Below, piece after piece: positions 41,592-49,062 of a DNA stretch of 64,000 nucleotides (its first letter is position 1; every line of letters begins with the position of its first letter). Below the pieces are notes generated by a model. It was given only the letters and a program-made list of their open reading frames with translations, was not told the DNA's origin and made no database searches. The stretch comes from Hymenobacter telluris (GTDB taxonomy: Bacteria > Bacteroidota > Bacteroidia > Cytophagales > Hymenobacteraceae). The stretch spans positions 20,641-84,640 of the forward strand of contig NZ_JAFLQZ010000021.1 in assembly GCF_017313265.1 (NCBI RefSeq), in the 5' to 3' direction. Both the position numbers and the translations under genes were made by a program.

Positions 41592-42080
41592 TCAATTCGG
41601 CCGGTTATGCCCGGCCCGCAGCAACGACAGCATTTCCTCCTTAGCGGCAATCAAGTCGTCCTTGGCACCTAGCAGCGCATCCTTGCTGGCTAACTGCGCT
41701 TTGAGTTGCTCGATTTCCTGTTGAGAGCTTTCCAAGCTGCGTTTACAATCTTCTAGGCTGATGTTATTGATGGTGTTCTGACCAATGTTATTAGCCTGTA
41801 CACCTCCTTTATTTTTCTTGGAGCTGATTGTCACTGGGCTGGCTTGAGCATCGCCAATAAAGGGTTCCCCTGCACCTGTAAGAAACCAGGCAGGGTTGAT
41901 GCTTTCAAAATGCTTCAATACCTTCTCTATATAATCAGCCCCTGGCATTGAGTTGCGAGTGCCAACGTAGTTCTGCGTGATAGTAGGCTTCTCTCCAATG
42001 GCTTCGCTAAATGCCCGAGCGCTTAATTTGAAGGATTGTAGCAGAAAACTTATCCGCTGATTTATAGGGTGTTGCTGCAC
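41592..42080 (-). CDS. XRE-type phage repressor (CI-like)
   Basis: 162 residues. An N-terminal helix-turn-helix (about 5-65: ISFLLQSFKLSARAFSEAIGE, TITQNYVGTRNSMPGADYI) is followed by a linker and a C-terminal coiled coil (SLESSQQEIEQLKAQLASKD) instead of a LexA-type peptidase domain. The coiled coil would serve oligomerisation. It is divergent from the rightward early genes, with a cluster of repeated boxes between them, the usual layout of a lysogeny switch. Without a peptidase domain, induction by RecA-driven self-cleavage is not expected. Confidence 0.8.
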   Translation of the reverse strand: MQQHPINQRISFLLQSFKLSARAFSEAIGEKPTITQNYVGTRNSMPGADYIEKVLKHFESINPAWFLTGAGEPFIGDAQASPVTISSKKNKGGVQANNIGQNTINNISLEDCKRSLESSQQEIEQLKAQLASKDALLGAKDDLIAAKEEMLSLLRAGHNRPN

Positions 42081-42081
42081 T

Positions 42082-42131
42082 TTGTAATCTTTTTAGTCTA
42101 AAACTTACAATCGTAAGCTTTCAATTGTAAG
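42082..42131. promoter_or_regulatory. Operator cluster of the lysogeny switch
   Basis: Repeated boxes in the divergent gap: TTGTAA (42082-42087), CTTACAA (42104-42110), GTAAG (42113-42117) and TTGTAAG (42125-42131). CTTACAATCGTAAG is a palindrome and pairs again with ATTGTAAG. They lie just in front of the repressor start and are likely repressor sites. Confidence 0.6.
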
Positions 42132-42213
42132 GTGTTTGCGTATGTTTGTGGGGTGTACAGTACCCAGCAGTTGCAAGAAAGCAATTGCCCGGTGAATTGT
42201 GCCAAACACAGCC

Positions 42214-42471
42214 ATGACTGAGCGTCAGAAATTCCTGCGGTTGCTGTCTTTCGTCATCGAAGACCTGCCCACCAGCGCCGTCGATACCGCCGTGCGCGCC
42301 GGCTATCCGGCCCCCACCTCCATGCTGGCCAACGTGCGCATCGCCCGGGTGATGAACCTGGAGCACCTGGTGGCGCTCATCGGCTACGGCCTGCCCAACT
42401 ACTCGATTCCCGAAGACCTTTTGCCGGCTGCCCCGGCCCCGGTCGGCGCGCCCCTGGCGCTCGGCCTCTAA
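42214..42471 (+). CDS. First rightward early protein, possible Cro-like regulator
   Basis: 85 residues from the ATG at 42214 (MTERQKFLRLLSFVIED). Helical core with VDTAVRAGYPAPTSMLANVR, which could be a helix-turn-helix, then LVALIGYGLPNYSIPEDLL and a Pro/Ala tail. Its place opposite the repressor suggests an early regulator. No firm family match. Confidence 0.6.
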   Translation: MTERQKFLRLLSFVIEDLPTSAVDTAVRAGYPAPTSMLANVRIARVMNLEHLVALIGYGLPNYSIPEDLLPAAPAPVGAPLALGL

Positions 42472-42504
42472 TTCCATCCTTTCACCCCTTCATTTTTCCC
42501 GGAA

Positions 42505-42801
42505 ATGAACCTCGACACCACGCCCTGCCTGCCCGAGCAGGCGCCGCGCCGGCCCAGTTTGCGCGATTTGGCCGCCCTTACCACTACGCTGCTGCCCCCG
42601 GCGCTGGTCATGCTCACCTCCTTATCGGAGCTACGGCGCCGCTGCCAGGAAATCAACCTCACGCACCCGCACTTCTGCGAGGAAACCCCATTGGTGCTCT
42701 CCTTTGAGGAAAAGCGCCGCCAGCGCCTGAGCGGGCAGCTCCAGGTGAGCGGGAGCCTGGAACCCAGTGCCCACGCCGTAACGCCCTCGTCCTATGCCTG
42801 A
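42505..42801 (+). CDS. Hypothetical early phage protein
   Basis: 98 residues, Pro- and Leu-rich, with CQEINLTHPHFCEETPLVL in the middle. No domain recognised. It follows the Cro-like gene by 33 bases and its frame ends just before the next gene. Confidence 0.5.
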   Translation: MNLDTTPCLPEQAPRRPSLRDLAALTTTLLPPALVMLTSLSELRRRCQEINLTHPHFCEETPLVLSFEEKRRQRLSGQLQVSGSLEPSAHAVTPSSYA

Positions 42802-42805
42802 GCCC

Positions 42806-43024
42806 ATGAGCCGCGCCGAGCACCTGCAATGGGCCAAAGACCGCGCCCTGGCCTATGTGGACGCCGGCGATTTAGCCAGCGCCGGCGCTTCCTTTCTTTC
42901 GGACCTGAGCAAACACCCGGCCATCAAGCCCGGCACCGTGCACCTGCTCTACGCCCTCGAGGCCTTGAGCGGCGGCCTGAACACGCCGGATAAGGTGCGG
43001 GCTTTCATCAACGGGACCAACTAG
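42806..43024 (+). CDS. Small conserved phage protein (AEHLQWAKDRAL type)
   Basis: 72 residues from the ATG at 42806. The pattern MSRAEHLQWAKDRALAYVDA, ASFLSDLSKHPAI, and a final KVRAFINGTN is that of a short helical protein found in many tailed phages, where it reads roughly EEHLxWCKxRAL and FIEGFN. Its role is unknown even there. A start at 42794 would overlap the previous gene by 8 bases. Confidence 0.75.
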   Translation: MSRAEHLQWAKDRALAYVDAGDLASAGASFLSDLSKHPAIKPGTVHLLYALEALSGGLNTPDKVRAFINGTN

Positions 43025-43032
43025 CTGCCGCC

Positions 43033-43347
43033 ATGAGTAAACAGCTGTTTTTCCCGCCCCTCTCGCTCACCGACGCCCGCACTGGCAAGCGCCTGCGCGT
43101 GCAGGCCCTGCCCGCCGGGGCCGCTTTGGTGCCCACGCCCCAGCCCATTCTGGGCTACTGCTACCAGCAGGGCCACCTAACCGTGTACGTCAGCGGCACC
43201 ATGCCCCCGGCCCTGCGCACGGCCCAGCAGGAGGGCAGTACCGCCCAGGAAGTGCTGCTGGTGGCGGAGCTGCCGGCCGGTATCCGCGAAATCGACCTCA
43301 CCGACTGCCGCCGCGAGTTCGGCGTGCTCTTACCAAAAGCTGCCTAA
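43033..43347 (+). CDS. Hypothetical early phage protein
   Basis: 104 residues, beta-rich (LFFPPLSLTDARTGK, ILGYCYQQGHLTVYVSG, EVLLVAELPAGIREIDL). No family recognised. Tight spacing of 8 bases to the gene before and 3 to the gene behind suggests one early transcript. Confidence 0.55.
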   Translation: MSKQLFFPPLSLTDARTGKRLRVQALPAGAALVPTPQPILGYCYQQGHLTVYVSGTMPPALRTAQQEGSTAQEVLLVAELPAGIREIDLTDCRREFGVLLPKAA

Positions 43348-43350
43348 ACA

Positions 43351-43740
43351 ATGGATACGCCCCGTTTGCCCGGCCCCCGCGACTTAGGTTCGCAGGTGGC
43401 CACGCTGCTGCGGCAGCTTGGTTTCACGGTCTGGGAGCAGGCCACGGCCAGCCTCACGCTCGTTACCGGCTCCTGGACTGGCCTGACCGGCGAGCAGTTC
43501 AGCTTCCAGTACGCCCACCACCACCCGGCCGCCGGCCCGCTGGCCTGGGCCGCCTGCAACATGGGCGCGCTCTGGCCGGGCACGCAGGCCCCTACGGTGT
43601 GCTTTGCCAGCACCCAGGTGCGCCGCCTGCGCGAAGTGCGCCTGCTGCTGCTCGGCAACCACCGCCTGGCCCAGGCCCGCGCCGCCTACCTGCTGGCCGC
43701 GGCCACTGCTACCCCGACCCCGCCTGCCTTATGCGACTGA
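43351..43740 (+). CDS. Hypothetical early phage protein
   Basis: 129 residues. The core TVWEQATASLTLVTGSWTGL and FSFQYAHHHPA is followed by an Arg/Leu-rich helix (RRLREVRLLLLGNHRLAQAR). No family recognised. Its last 12 bases overlap the end of a gene on the other strand. Confidence 0.5.
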   Translation: MDTPRLPGPRDLGSQVATLLRQLGFTVWEQATASLTLVTGSWTGLTGEQFSFQYAHHHPAAGPLAWAACNMGALWPGTQAPTVCFASTQVRRLREVRLLLLGNHRLAQARAAYLLAAATATPTPPALCD

Positions 43741-44061
43741 AAGCTGCCGCCGCTGCCCCGGCTCCCTGTTACAGCCGAGTACTTGCTCCAGCACGTCGAG
43801 GGCCTGCTCGATGCCGACGTACTGCGCCCGGAAGCTGGGCGAGGGAAAAGACAGCGGCTGTTGCAGCCCCTGCTGGTTGCGGTAAAACAGCTCCCGCAGG
43901 TCGAACGGGCACTGCTGAAGCTGGCCAAACGGCAGGTTGTGGTAGTGCCGCAGCAGTTCGCGCCGGATGGCATAGAGCACGGAGAGGCCGTTTTCCGGGG
44001 AGGTGGCACTCTCTTCTAGTTCCGCCCGCAGTTGCTGCAGGCGAGGGTATAGATTTTCCAT
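43729..44061 (-). CDS. Small helical protein on the opposite strand
   Basis: 110 residues, with helices LYPRLQQLRAELEES, YAIRRELLRHYHNLPFGQL and VGIEQALDVLEQVLG. The general layout resembles the leucine-rich proteins at 34.6-35.3 kb, also minus strand, so it may be a third relative. Competing plus-strand frames here are Arg/Pro-rich and look like shadows. It interrupts the rightward early operon. Confidence 0.5.
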   Translation of the reverse strand: MENLYPRLQQLRAELEESATSPENGLSVLYAIRRELLRHYHNLPFGQLQQCPFDLRELFYRNQQGLQQPLSFPSPSFRAQYVGIEQALDVLEQVLGCNREPGQRRQLSVA

Positions 44062-44155
44062 GTGGGGACATAGGTGAGCCCCTGCATACGGTCGAGTTAC
44101 CCGGCAGGGTTGCCACTTCCCTTCCCCTAGTTCTCACTTTTTCTTGCGTTCCGCC

Positions 44156-44500
44156 ATGTCCGTCGATGCCAACCACCTAGCCACCAAGGGCGATTTGGAA
44201 GCCCTGGCCCTGCGCCTGCTCGAGCAACTGCGCCCCGCCCTGCCGGCCCCCACCCCGCCCGAGGAGTACCTGCCCCTGGAAGAAGTGGCCCAGGCCACCC
44301 GGGTGAGCGTGCGCACGGTCAAGAAGTGGGTCACCGAGGGCAAGCCCGACCAAAAGGGCCGCATCATCAAGCTGCTGGCCGTGGAGTTTTCGCCCGGCTA
44401 CCTGCGCGTGCCCCGCGCCGCCCTGCTTGCCTACGGCCAGGGCCTGGGCTTCACCATTGCCGATCTGCGGTCTGTGCCGCCCCTGCGCGTGGCCTCCTAG
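44156..44500 (+). CDS. Helix-turn-helix (excisionase/MerR-like) protein
   Basis: 114 residues from the ATG at 44156. After a short coiled part, YLPLEEVAQATRVSVRTVKK starts a winged helix-turn-helix of the excisionase type, with WVTEGKPDQKGRIIKLLAVEF as the wing. Such proteins bend DNA or regulate early genes; it could be the prophage excisionase, though it is far from the integrase. Confidence 0.7.
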   Translation: MSVDANHLATKGDLEALALRLLEQLRPALPAPTPPEEYLPLEEVAQATRVSVRTVKKWVTEGKPDQKGRIIKLLAVEFSPGYLRVPRAALLAYGQGLGFTIADLRSVPPLRVAS

Positions 44501-44549
44501 CCCCGCGCCTACCTACTGCCTACTCTCCTCCCCTTATCCCTTCTTGTTT

Positions 44550-44801
44550 ATGCACCCGATCAGTCACGTTACCATCGACGAATTCACGGCCCTCACGCCG
44601 GCCGATCATTCCCTGGCCCTGCACCACTACGGGCAGCAGATCACGCTGCTGGAAAACCGGCTCCAGCTGCCGGGCCGCGCGGATGCCCGCGACATCATGC
44701 AGGACGAGCTCAGCCGCTGCCTGACCCTGCGCAAGCTGCACGTGGCCGCCCTGGCCGAGCAGCTGGCGCTGTTGCCCACCCGCGTTGCCGCCGCTGCCTG
44801 A
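44550..44801 (+). CDS. Hypothetical early phage protein
   Basis: 83 residues from the ATG at 44550, helical throughout (HHYGQQITLLENRLQL, SRCLTLRKLHVAALAEQLAL). The frame opens earlier but overlaps the previous gene there. Its stop and the next start overlap as TGATG. Confidence 0.5.
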   Translation: MHPISHVTIDEFTALTPADHSLALHHYGQQITLLENRLQLPGRADARDIMQDELSRCLTLRKLHVAALAEQLALLPTRVAAAA

Positions 44802-45172
44802 TGGAGTCGCCGATTCACTTCTACACCGCCGCCGCGCCCGATTCGCAGCTGCACGCCTTTGCCCGCGAAACCAGCGCCCGGCTGCACCGCCCCGTGCTGG
44901 TGCATCCCTACGCCGAGCTGCCCGCCCCCGACCTCCAGCGCCCCACCAGGCAGCAGCTGCGCGCGGAGCGGGCCGCCCTGCAGCCCATGCTCACCAGCCT
45001 GAACGAGAACATTCGCCTGGTGGAAGACGCCCCCCACTTGCCGCACGACTACCTCCAGGACCTGGCCACGCTGCACCACATGCGCGAGCGGTACGAGCAG
45101 CGCCTCGCCTGCATCGAGCACCTGCTCACGGCGCCCGCCGGCCCCGCGCCAAGTAGCCCCCCGACGCGCTAG
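44801..45172 (+). CDS. Hypothetical early phage protein
   Basis: 123 residues. A mixed N-terminal part (IHFYTAAAPDSQLHAFARE, RPVLVHPYAELP) precedes a helical hairpin (RAALQPMLTSLNENIRLVED and LATLHHMRERYEQRL). No family recognised. Coupled to the gene before by an overlapping stop and start. Confidence 0.5.
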   Translation: MESPIHFYTAAAPDSQLHAFARETSARLHRPVLVHPYAELPAPDLQRPTRQQLRAERAALQPMLTSLNENIRLVEDAPHLPHDYLQDLATLHHMRERYEQRLACIEHLLTAPAGPAPSSPPTR

Positions 45173-45306
45173 CCATGCTGCCCGGCCGCTCCCCGCCCCC
45201 TGTCTGCCTGCCATTCCCCCGTTCGGGCGCTGCCGGACCGCTTGTGAACACACAAGCTGGTCCGGTCCTCAAGCCCTCGTGAGCAGGCGATACGCTACTA
45301 ACTATA

Positions 45307-45397
45307 CTCCCCGTTGCTCGATGGATAGAGCAGCCCCCCTCCTACGCGCCGGGAATCGCGGCAGGTGGGTGGCCCGATGGCGGCATCGGACGGGGAG
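45307..45397 (+). pseudogene. Degenerate tRNA-Arg(CCT)-like element
   Basis: Acceptor-like arms CTCCCCGT (45307-45314) and ACGGGGAG (45390-45397) pair perfectly. A textbook D arm follows the first (GCTC-GATGGATA-GAGC), and the loop CTCCTAC has the U33, CCT and A37 of an Arg tRNA. The anticodon stem pairs in only two of five positions and no GTTCRA T loop is present, so it is not a working tRNA by these rules. Confidence 0.4.
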
Positions 45398-45482
45398 CGG
45401 AGGTGCGGCAACTCTGCCCAGCATCGACGGTGGCCCAGGCCGGGAACACCCGCCCGCCTGGCAGCCCACCGTCTTTTTTAGA

Positions 45483-45500
45483 TGCCAATTGATATTGGCA
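45483..45500. promoter_or_regulatory. Palindrome TGCCAATTGATATTGGCA, likely operator
   Basis: Perfect 7-base arms around TGAT, 26 bases before the chosen start of the replication-type gene. A dimeric regulator is the likely reader. Confidence 0.5.
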
Positions 45501-45526
45501 AATTACTATACTCTGATTCTCGTTCT

Positions 45527-46903
45527 ATGTCTACCCCGTCCCCGACCACCGCGCCCGTGCTGCTGACCGTCGACACGTCGCTGCTGCGCTGGCACCTGCG
45601 CGTCGATTCTTTGTGGCAGTGTACCCCACGTAGTACCCACATCCGCCAGATGGCCGACGGCACCCAGAAGGTCATCAGCCGCCGGGGCCAGCGCCTGGTC
45701 AGCGACGGGGCCAAGTGGACCGGCGAATTTTTGATCAAGCGCGCCCGCAAGGTGGTGCAGCGCCTGCTCAACTCCGGGCTGCTCTACGGCGTGCTCGTGA
45801 CGGATACCGGCGTGCAGATGCCCAGCATCCTGGTCAACGCCAAGGAGCTGAACGAGAAGCGCACCCTGACCGAGCGCACCATGCGCACCCACCTCAAGCA
45901 GCTGGAAAAGGTGGGCCTGATTACCCGCAAAAAGGGCCACGGCAGCAACGCCAGTTTTGAGCTGTGGATAAACCCCGCCTTTGTCTGGGAAACGGCCCAA
46001 AACGCGGTGGAAATACATACCACGGTGGATTCTCTCACGCAACCAGCCGCCCGGCCCTTATCCCCAAATGGTAATAAATTTCCGCATACTGAGGTTCTTG
46101 AAACTGATGTTCTGCTTAAGAAAGAACCAATCGGCGATGTGGATAAATACCACGCAGACGGTTTTTCAGGAAACCCCTCTCAGGAAACGGAGGGCGACAA
46201 CCCGGAAGGGGCCGACGCCGGCCAGGCGTCGAAAAGGGCACCGGGGGGGCGCGGCGCGGCGCCGGCCGCCCCAGACACCTCCCCGGCCCAGGATGCCGCC
46301 ACGGCCGCCCGAACGGCCTACAACGCGGCCTTCGTCGAGCAAACGTGGCAGTACGCCAAAGCCCTGATTTATACCAATCAGCGGTTCTCACCTGAGCAGG
46401 AACGCCTCGCCAAGCGGGCCATCTGGACTGGGGTATATGGCGGATTCCCGGCTGATTTCGGGGAGTGGGAAACCTTCCACGCGGGGGTACTACGACGCAT
46501 CGAGCTGGTGCAGGAGCACTTTGTGGGCAAGCAGCTGCGGGGCGAGAAAGCCTGGGCGCCGCTGCCCTGGGCGGAAATGATACCCGGCCGCGGCTATTTC
46601 GACTGGGAAAACGTCAAGGGCTTCCGCGGTACCTACGACTGGCTGCGCAATGACCTGAAGGCCAAAGACCAGGAACGCATCAACGTGGCCATCGGCAAGG
46701 CCTACGGCGAGCTGAAGCTGCGGCGCCTGCTCGACCGCGGCGAAGCCCCCAAGTTCGTCGGCCGGCGCAAGAAGGTGCCCGCCTACATCGAAAATACCAC
46801 GCTGCTGGCCCTCTTCCGCCAGCACGAGAAGAACATCCAGCGGCTCGGCGGTAAAGACGCAGTCCGCAAATTCCTCTTGAAAGTCAACGCTTTATTCAGC
46901 TAA
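45527..46903 (+). CDS. Replication-type phage protein with winged helix
   Basis: 458 residues from the ATG at 45527; an earlier ATG at 45482 lies inside a palindrome. The N-terminal 160 residues contain a winged-helix DNA-binding region (LTERTMRTHLKQLEKVGLIT, then RKKGHGSNASFELWI), as in phage O-type replication initiators. A low-complexity Gly/Ala/Pro linker (about 215-265) separates it from a helical C-terminal domain (VEQTWQYAKALIYTNQ, GYFDWENVKGFRGTYDWLR). This two-part layout fits an initiator that loads a helicase, but no helicase or primase gene follows, so the role is inferred. Confidence 0.6.
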   Translation: MSTPSPTTAPVLLTVDTSLLRWHLRVDSLWQCTPRSTHIRQMADGTQKVISRRGQRLVSDGAKWTGEFLIKRARKVVQRLLNSGLLYGVLVTDTGVQMPSILVNAKELNEKRTLTERTMRTHLKQLEKVGLITRKKGHGSNASFELWINPAFVWETAQNAVEIHTTVDSLTQPAARPLSPNGNKFPHTEVLETDVLLKKEPIGDVDKYHADGFSGNPSQETEGDNPEGADAGQASKRAPGGRGAAPAAPDTSPAQDAATAARTAYNAAFVEQTWQYAKALIYTNQRFSPEQERLAKRAIWTGVYGGFPADFGEWETFHAGVLRRIELVQEHFVGKQLRGEKAWAPLPWAEMIPGRGYFDWENVKGFRGTYDWLRNDLKAKDQERINVAIGKAYGELKLRRLLDRGEAPKFVGRRKKVPAYIENTTLLALFRQHEKNIQRLGGKDAVRKFLLKVNALFS

Positions 46904-46929
46904 TCCCCTTCCCCCTTTTCTATTCCCGC

Positions 46930-47217
46930 ATGATTACTACCCCACTTCCACCGCAGGGCAGCCACTCCCCGCTGGCCGGCAAATCCCTCACCAAAGCCCG
47001 CGTGTATTGGGCCAGCCCCACCGGCGCGGAGTACATGGACTTTTTCAGCTTCGACACCAGCGGCCGGTACGCCGTCGAGAGCCCCAAGGAGTACGGCGTC
47101 CGCGGCCTGAAGAAGCTAGTAGATAAGCTGGGCGTGAAGGTAGCCCGCTGCATCATCTACGACCGGGAGCTGGGCGGCGAGTACTGCCGCAAGGAAAACC
47201 ACCAGTGGACCAAGTAA
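46930..47217 (+). CDS. Hypothetical phage protein
   Basis: 95 residues, with KARVYWASPTGAEYMDFFSF and a helical part YGVRGLKKLVDKLGVKVARC. No family recognised. It lies 26 bases behind the replication-type gene and one base before the next. Confidence 0.5.
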   Translation: MITTPLPPQGSHSPLAGKSLTKARVYWASPTGAEYMDFFSFDTSGRYAVESPKEYGVRGLKKLVDKLGVKVARCIIYDRELGGEYCRKENHQWTK

Positions 47218-47218
47218 G

Positions 47219-47608
47219 ATGGACTTGCGCCGGCACGACCAGCTGGTAGAGCTGCACCAGGACGAAGCGAATGCACTCTGCCACTCCATCCGGATCTATC
47301 ACCAGCACCTGGTGTGGGCCAGTAGCTTCCGGCCGCTCCACCTGCCCGAAGTGATGAGCATCCGCCCGACCCAGCGCGTGCTCGAGCGCCTCACCCGGCT
47401 GCTCGCAGGCCCGTGGCCCCGCACCAAAGACCGCCGGCTGAAGGGCCGTAAATGGCGCCTTGAAATGGATGAACTCCTGCAACTCAATGCGCTGTTCGTG
47501 GCAGACGAGCTAACAGCCCCGGATGCACTAAAATACCCTCTTTATTCCATCCTGGGAAAGGTGAATAAGAAGGCTCACAATCTAACCACCCATTTCCAAC
47601 TATACTAA
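47219..47608 (+). CDS. Hypothetical phage protein
   Basis: 129 residues, helical and basic in the middle (KDRRLKGRKWRLEMDELLQL). No family recognised. In the same tight gene run. Confidence 0.5.
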   Translation: MDLRRHDQLVELHQDEANALCHSIRIYHQHLVWASSFRPLHLPEVMSIRPTQRVLERLTRLLAGPWPRTKDRRLKGRKWRLEMDELLQLNALFVADELTAPDALKYPLYSILGKVNKKAHNLTTHFQLY

Positions 47609-47619
47609 ACGCCTTCCGC

Positions 47620-47946
47620 ATGCTCCCATTTGCCCGCCTATTCGACGTGATGAATCATCAGATACTTGTGACGGCTGCAACCGGCAGCCTGCCCTGCATG
47701 TGCAAGAGTTGCAAGAATGATATCAAAATACCCGTGCTGCGCATCACCACGCACGTTTTTCGCAATAACGTCGACACCCAGGTGGAGATGGATATCCCCT
47801 GCCCGGATGCGCTACAGCAGAGCTTGGCCCTGCGCAAGTTCGAGAGCTACCACGCGCAGCAGGTGTTCCACGTGCTGCTGGATGGGCCAGAGTCCATTAG
47901 TGAAATTGAAATCGAGGCGCTGAAACTCGAATTATTCAGCCACTGA
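47620..47946 (+). CDS. Hypothetical phage protein with a cysteine cluster
   Basis: 108 residues. A CMCKSC cluster near residue 27 could bind zinc; the rest alternates strands and helices (TQVEMDIPCPDALQQSLAL, YHAQQVFHVLLDG). A second ATG at 47650 (MNHQILV) is an alternative start. Its stop overlaps the next start as TGATG. Confidence 0.5.
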   Translation: MLPFARLFDVMNHQILVTAATGSLPCMCKSCKNDIKIPVLRITTHVFRNNVDTQVEMDIPCPDALQQSLALRKFESYHAQQVFHVLLDGPESISEIEIEALKLELFSH

Positions 47947-48128
47947 TGGCAGCGCCCCGCCCCCTGGGCGCGCGCCCACCGCAACCTAAAGGCCCGGCTT
48001 CGGCCGGGCCCCTGCTGCTCGAGCACCTGAGCGAGCAGGAAGGCTGGGCTCTCATCGAGGACGGCCGCCAAGTGAACCCCTGCATCCGGACGGCGCCGGC
48101 CCTGGCCTTCTACCTGAGCCGCCACTAG
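47946..48128 (+). CDS. Short phage protein, possibly truncated by an in-frame TAG
   Basis: 60 residues. After the TAG at 48126 the same frame stays open for 27 more codons to 48212, and these read like protein (LPAALQELAQRDYTELR). So the gene may be broken, read through, or simply end here. Confidence 0.4.
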   Translation: MAAPRPLGARPPQPKGPASAGPLLLEHLSEQEGWALIEDGRQVNPCIRTAPALAFYLSRH

Positions 48129-48305
48129 CTCACGGCCCGCAGCACCACTCTTGCCGTGCTGCCGGCCGCGCTGCAGGAACTAGCCCAGCGCGATTACACT
48201 GAACTCAGATAGCGGGAAAGTTAGCAGCCCGCCGCCGAAAGGTGTAAAACCAAGGGCAGAATCAGAGAAAAACACAGATTTAAGCGCGTTTCGCCATAAT
48301 TGAAC

Positions 48306-48326
48306 ATTTGCAGCAAAGTTGCAAAT
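48306..48326. promoter_or_regulatory. Inverted repeat ATTTGCA-N7-TGCAAAT
   Basis: Perfect 7-base arms in the gap before the start of the next gene run. Likely a regulator site for the switch from early to later genes. Confidence 0.45.
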
Positions 48327-48370
48327 TGTGGATATTGCCAGGGCGAACACTATCCTTTTTCCGCGATTCT

Positions 48371-48463
48371 ATGAAGCAACTTTACCTAGTGCCTGCGCCG
48401 CTCGTGGCGCGGGAGCATGACGGAGTTATGGGCACGTTATTCCATCGTCAGGCCGCATGCTGA
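48371..48463 (+). CDS. Possible 30-residue leader peptide
   Basis: ATG at 48371 to TGA at 48461-48463, product starting MKQLYLVPAPLVAREHDG. Its stop overlaps the start of the 200-residue gene, as in coupled translation. Too short for codon statistics; support is the overlap and the lack of any other start for the transcript leader. Confidence 0.4.
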   Translation: MKQLYLVPAPLVAREHDGVMGTLFHRQAAC

Positions 48464-49059
48464 AAACCATTGATTTCCCCGTTAAGCCGCACGTTCGGAA
48501 GTACTTAAACGTCCACCTGGGTACTGAGGCCTACGTGCTCAGCAACAGTGGCCGCTTCGGCCGCATGCTGTTTCATTTGATGCGCCGGCAGGTGAAAGGC
48601 AAATTGCACCACGCCGGCTCCCGTGAGGACTGCACCAGCGCGCTGGCGCTGGACCTGCGCAACTTCCCGGTGCACCAGTACGGGTTGACCGAACTCACCG
48701 ACTACACCATCTTCCAGTTCAACGACTACTGCGACGAGTGGCTCAAGGAAGAGCTGTACACCTGGGTGCGGCAATTTGTGAACCGACGCACCACCATCAA
48801 GCAGGTCATCACCGATTTTATGGCCGGCTACGATTTGCGCGAGGAAGACATCCAGTACGAGACCTTGCGCAAGGCCGTCCAGCGCAATGTGGACCTAGCA
48901 GTGCTGAAAAAAAAGGGTCCTAAATCGGTAGGTAAAATGTCCCAAAAAACGGCTGATTTGTCTCGTAAATCAGCTGATTTGTCCCAAAAAACGGCTGATT
49001 TGTCCCGCTACAGCGAGATACGCGCTCTGCGTCAGCAACTTAAGAAAGAAGAGGTATAA
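48457..49059 (+). CDS. Phage protein with three 7-residue repeats
   Basis: 200 residues, mostly helical and charged (YCDEWLKEELYTWVRQF, TIKQVITDFMAGYDLREED). The C-terminal tail has the repeats SQKTADL, SRKSADL, SQKTADL (about 162-182), then a basic end. No family recognised. It sits between the early genes and the first structural gene, so it may act in replication, regulation or early assembly. Confidence 0.55.
   Translation: MLKTIDFPVKPHVRKYLNVHLGTEAYVLSNSGRFGRMLFHLMRRQVKGKLHHAGSREDCTSALALDLRNFPVHQYGLTELTDYTIFQFNDYCDEWLKEELYTWVRQFVNRRTTIKQVITDFMAGYDLREEDIQYETLRKAVQRNVDLAVLKKKGPKSVGKMSQKTADLSRKSADLSQKTADLSRYSEIRALRQQLKKEEV
48940..49002 (+). repeat. Three 21-base tandem repeats inside the gene
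   Basis: Units 48940-48960, 48961-48981 and 48982-49002. Units 1 and 3 are identical; unit 2 differs at several positions but keeps the CTGATTTG end. Twenty-one bases is two turns of DNA, the spacing of protein-binding iterons. Confidence 0.75.
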
Positions 49060-49062
49060 GCA

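Larger units (their letters stand above)
45173..45526. other. Structured non-coding stretch before the replication-type gene
   Basis: About 350 bases without a convincing gene. It contains a strong hairpin at 45233-45265 (CCGGACC/GGTCCGG plus CTTGTG/CACAAG around AACA), a tRNA-like element (45307-45397) and an 18-base palindrome (45483-45500). It could be a phage RNA, an origin or a control region. Confidence 0.5.

Noticed and set aside
45307..45397. A functional tRNA-Arg
   Set aside because: The anticodon stem pairs in only two of five positions and no T loop is present; listed as degenerate instead.
48352..48384. A fifth late promoter (ATCCTTTT ... CAACTTTA)
   Set aside because: Both boxes deviate and the spacing is 17, not 19; too weak to list with the other four.
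48940..49002. CRISPR-like array
   Set aside because: Three in-frame tandem units without spacers inside a gene; no cas genes in the window.
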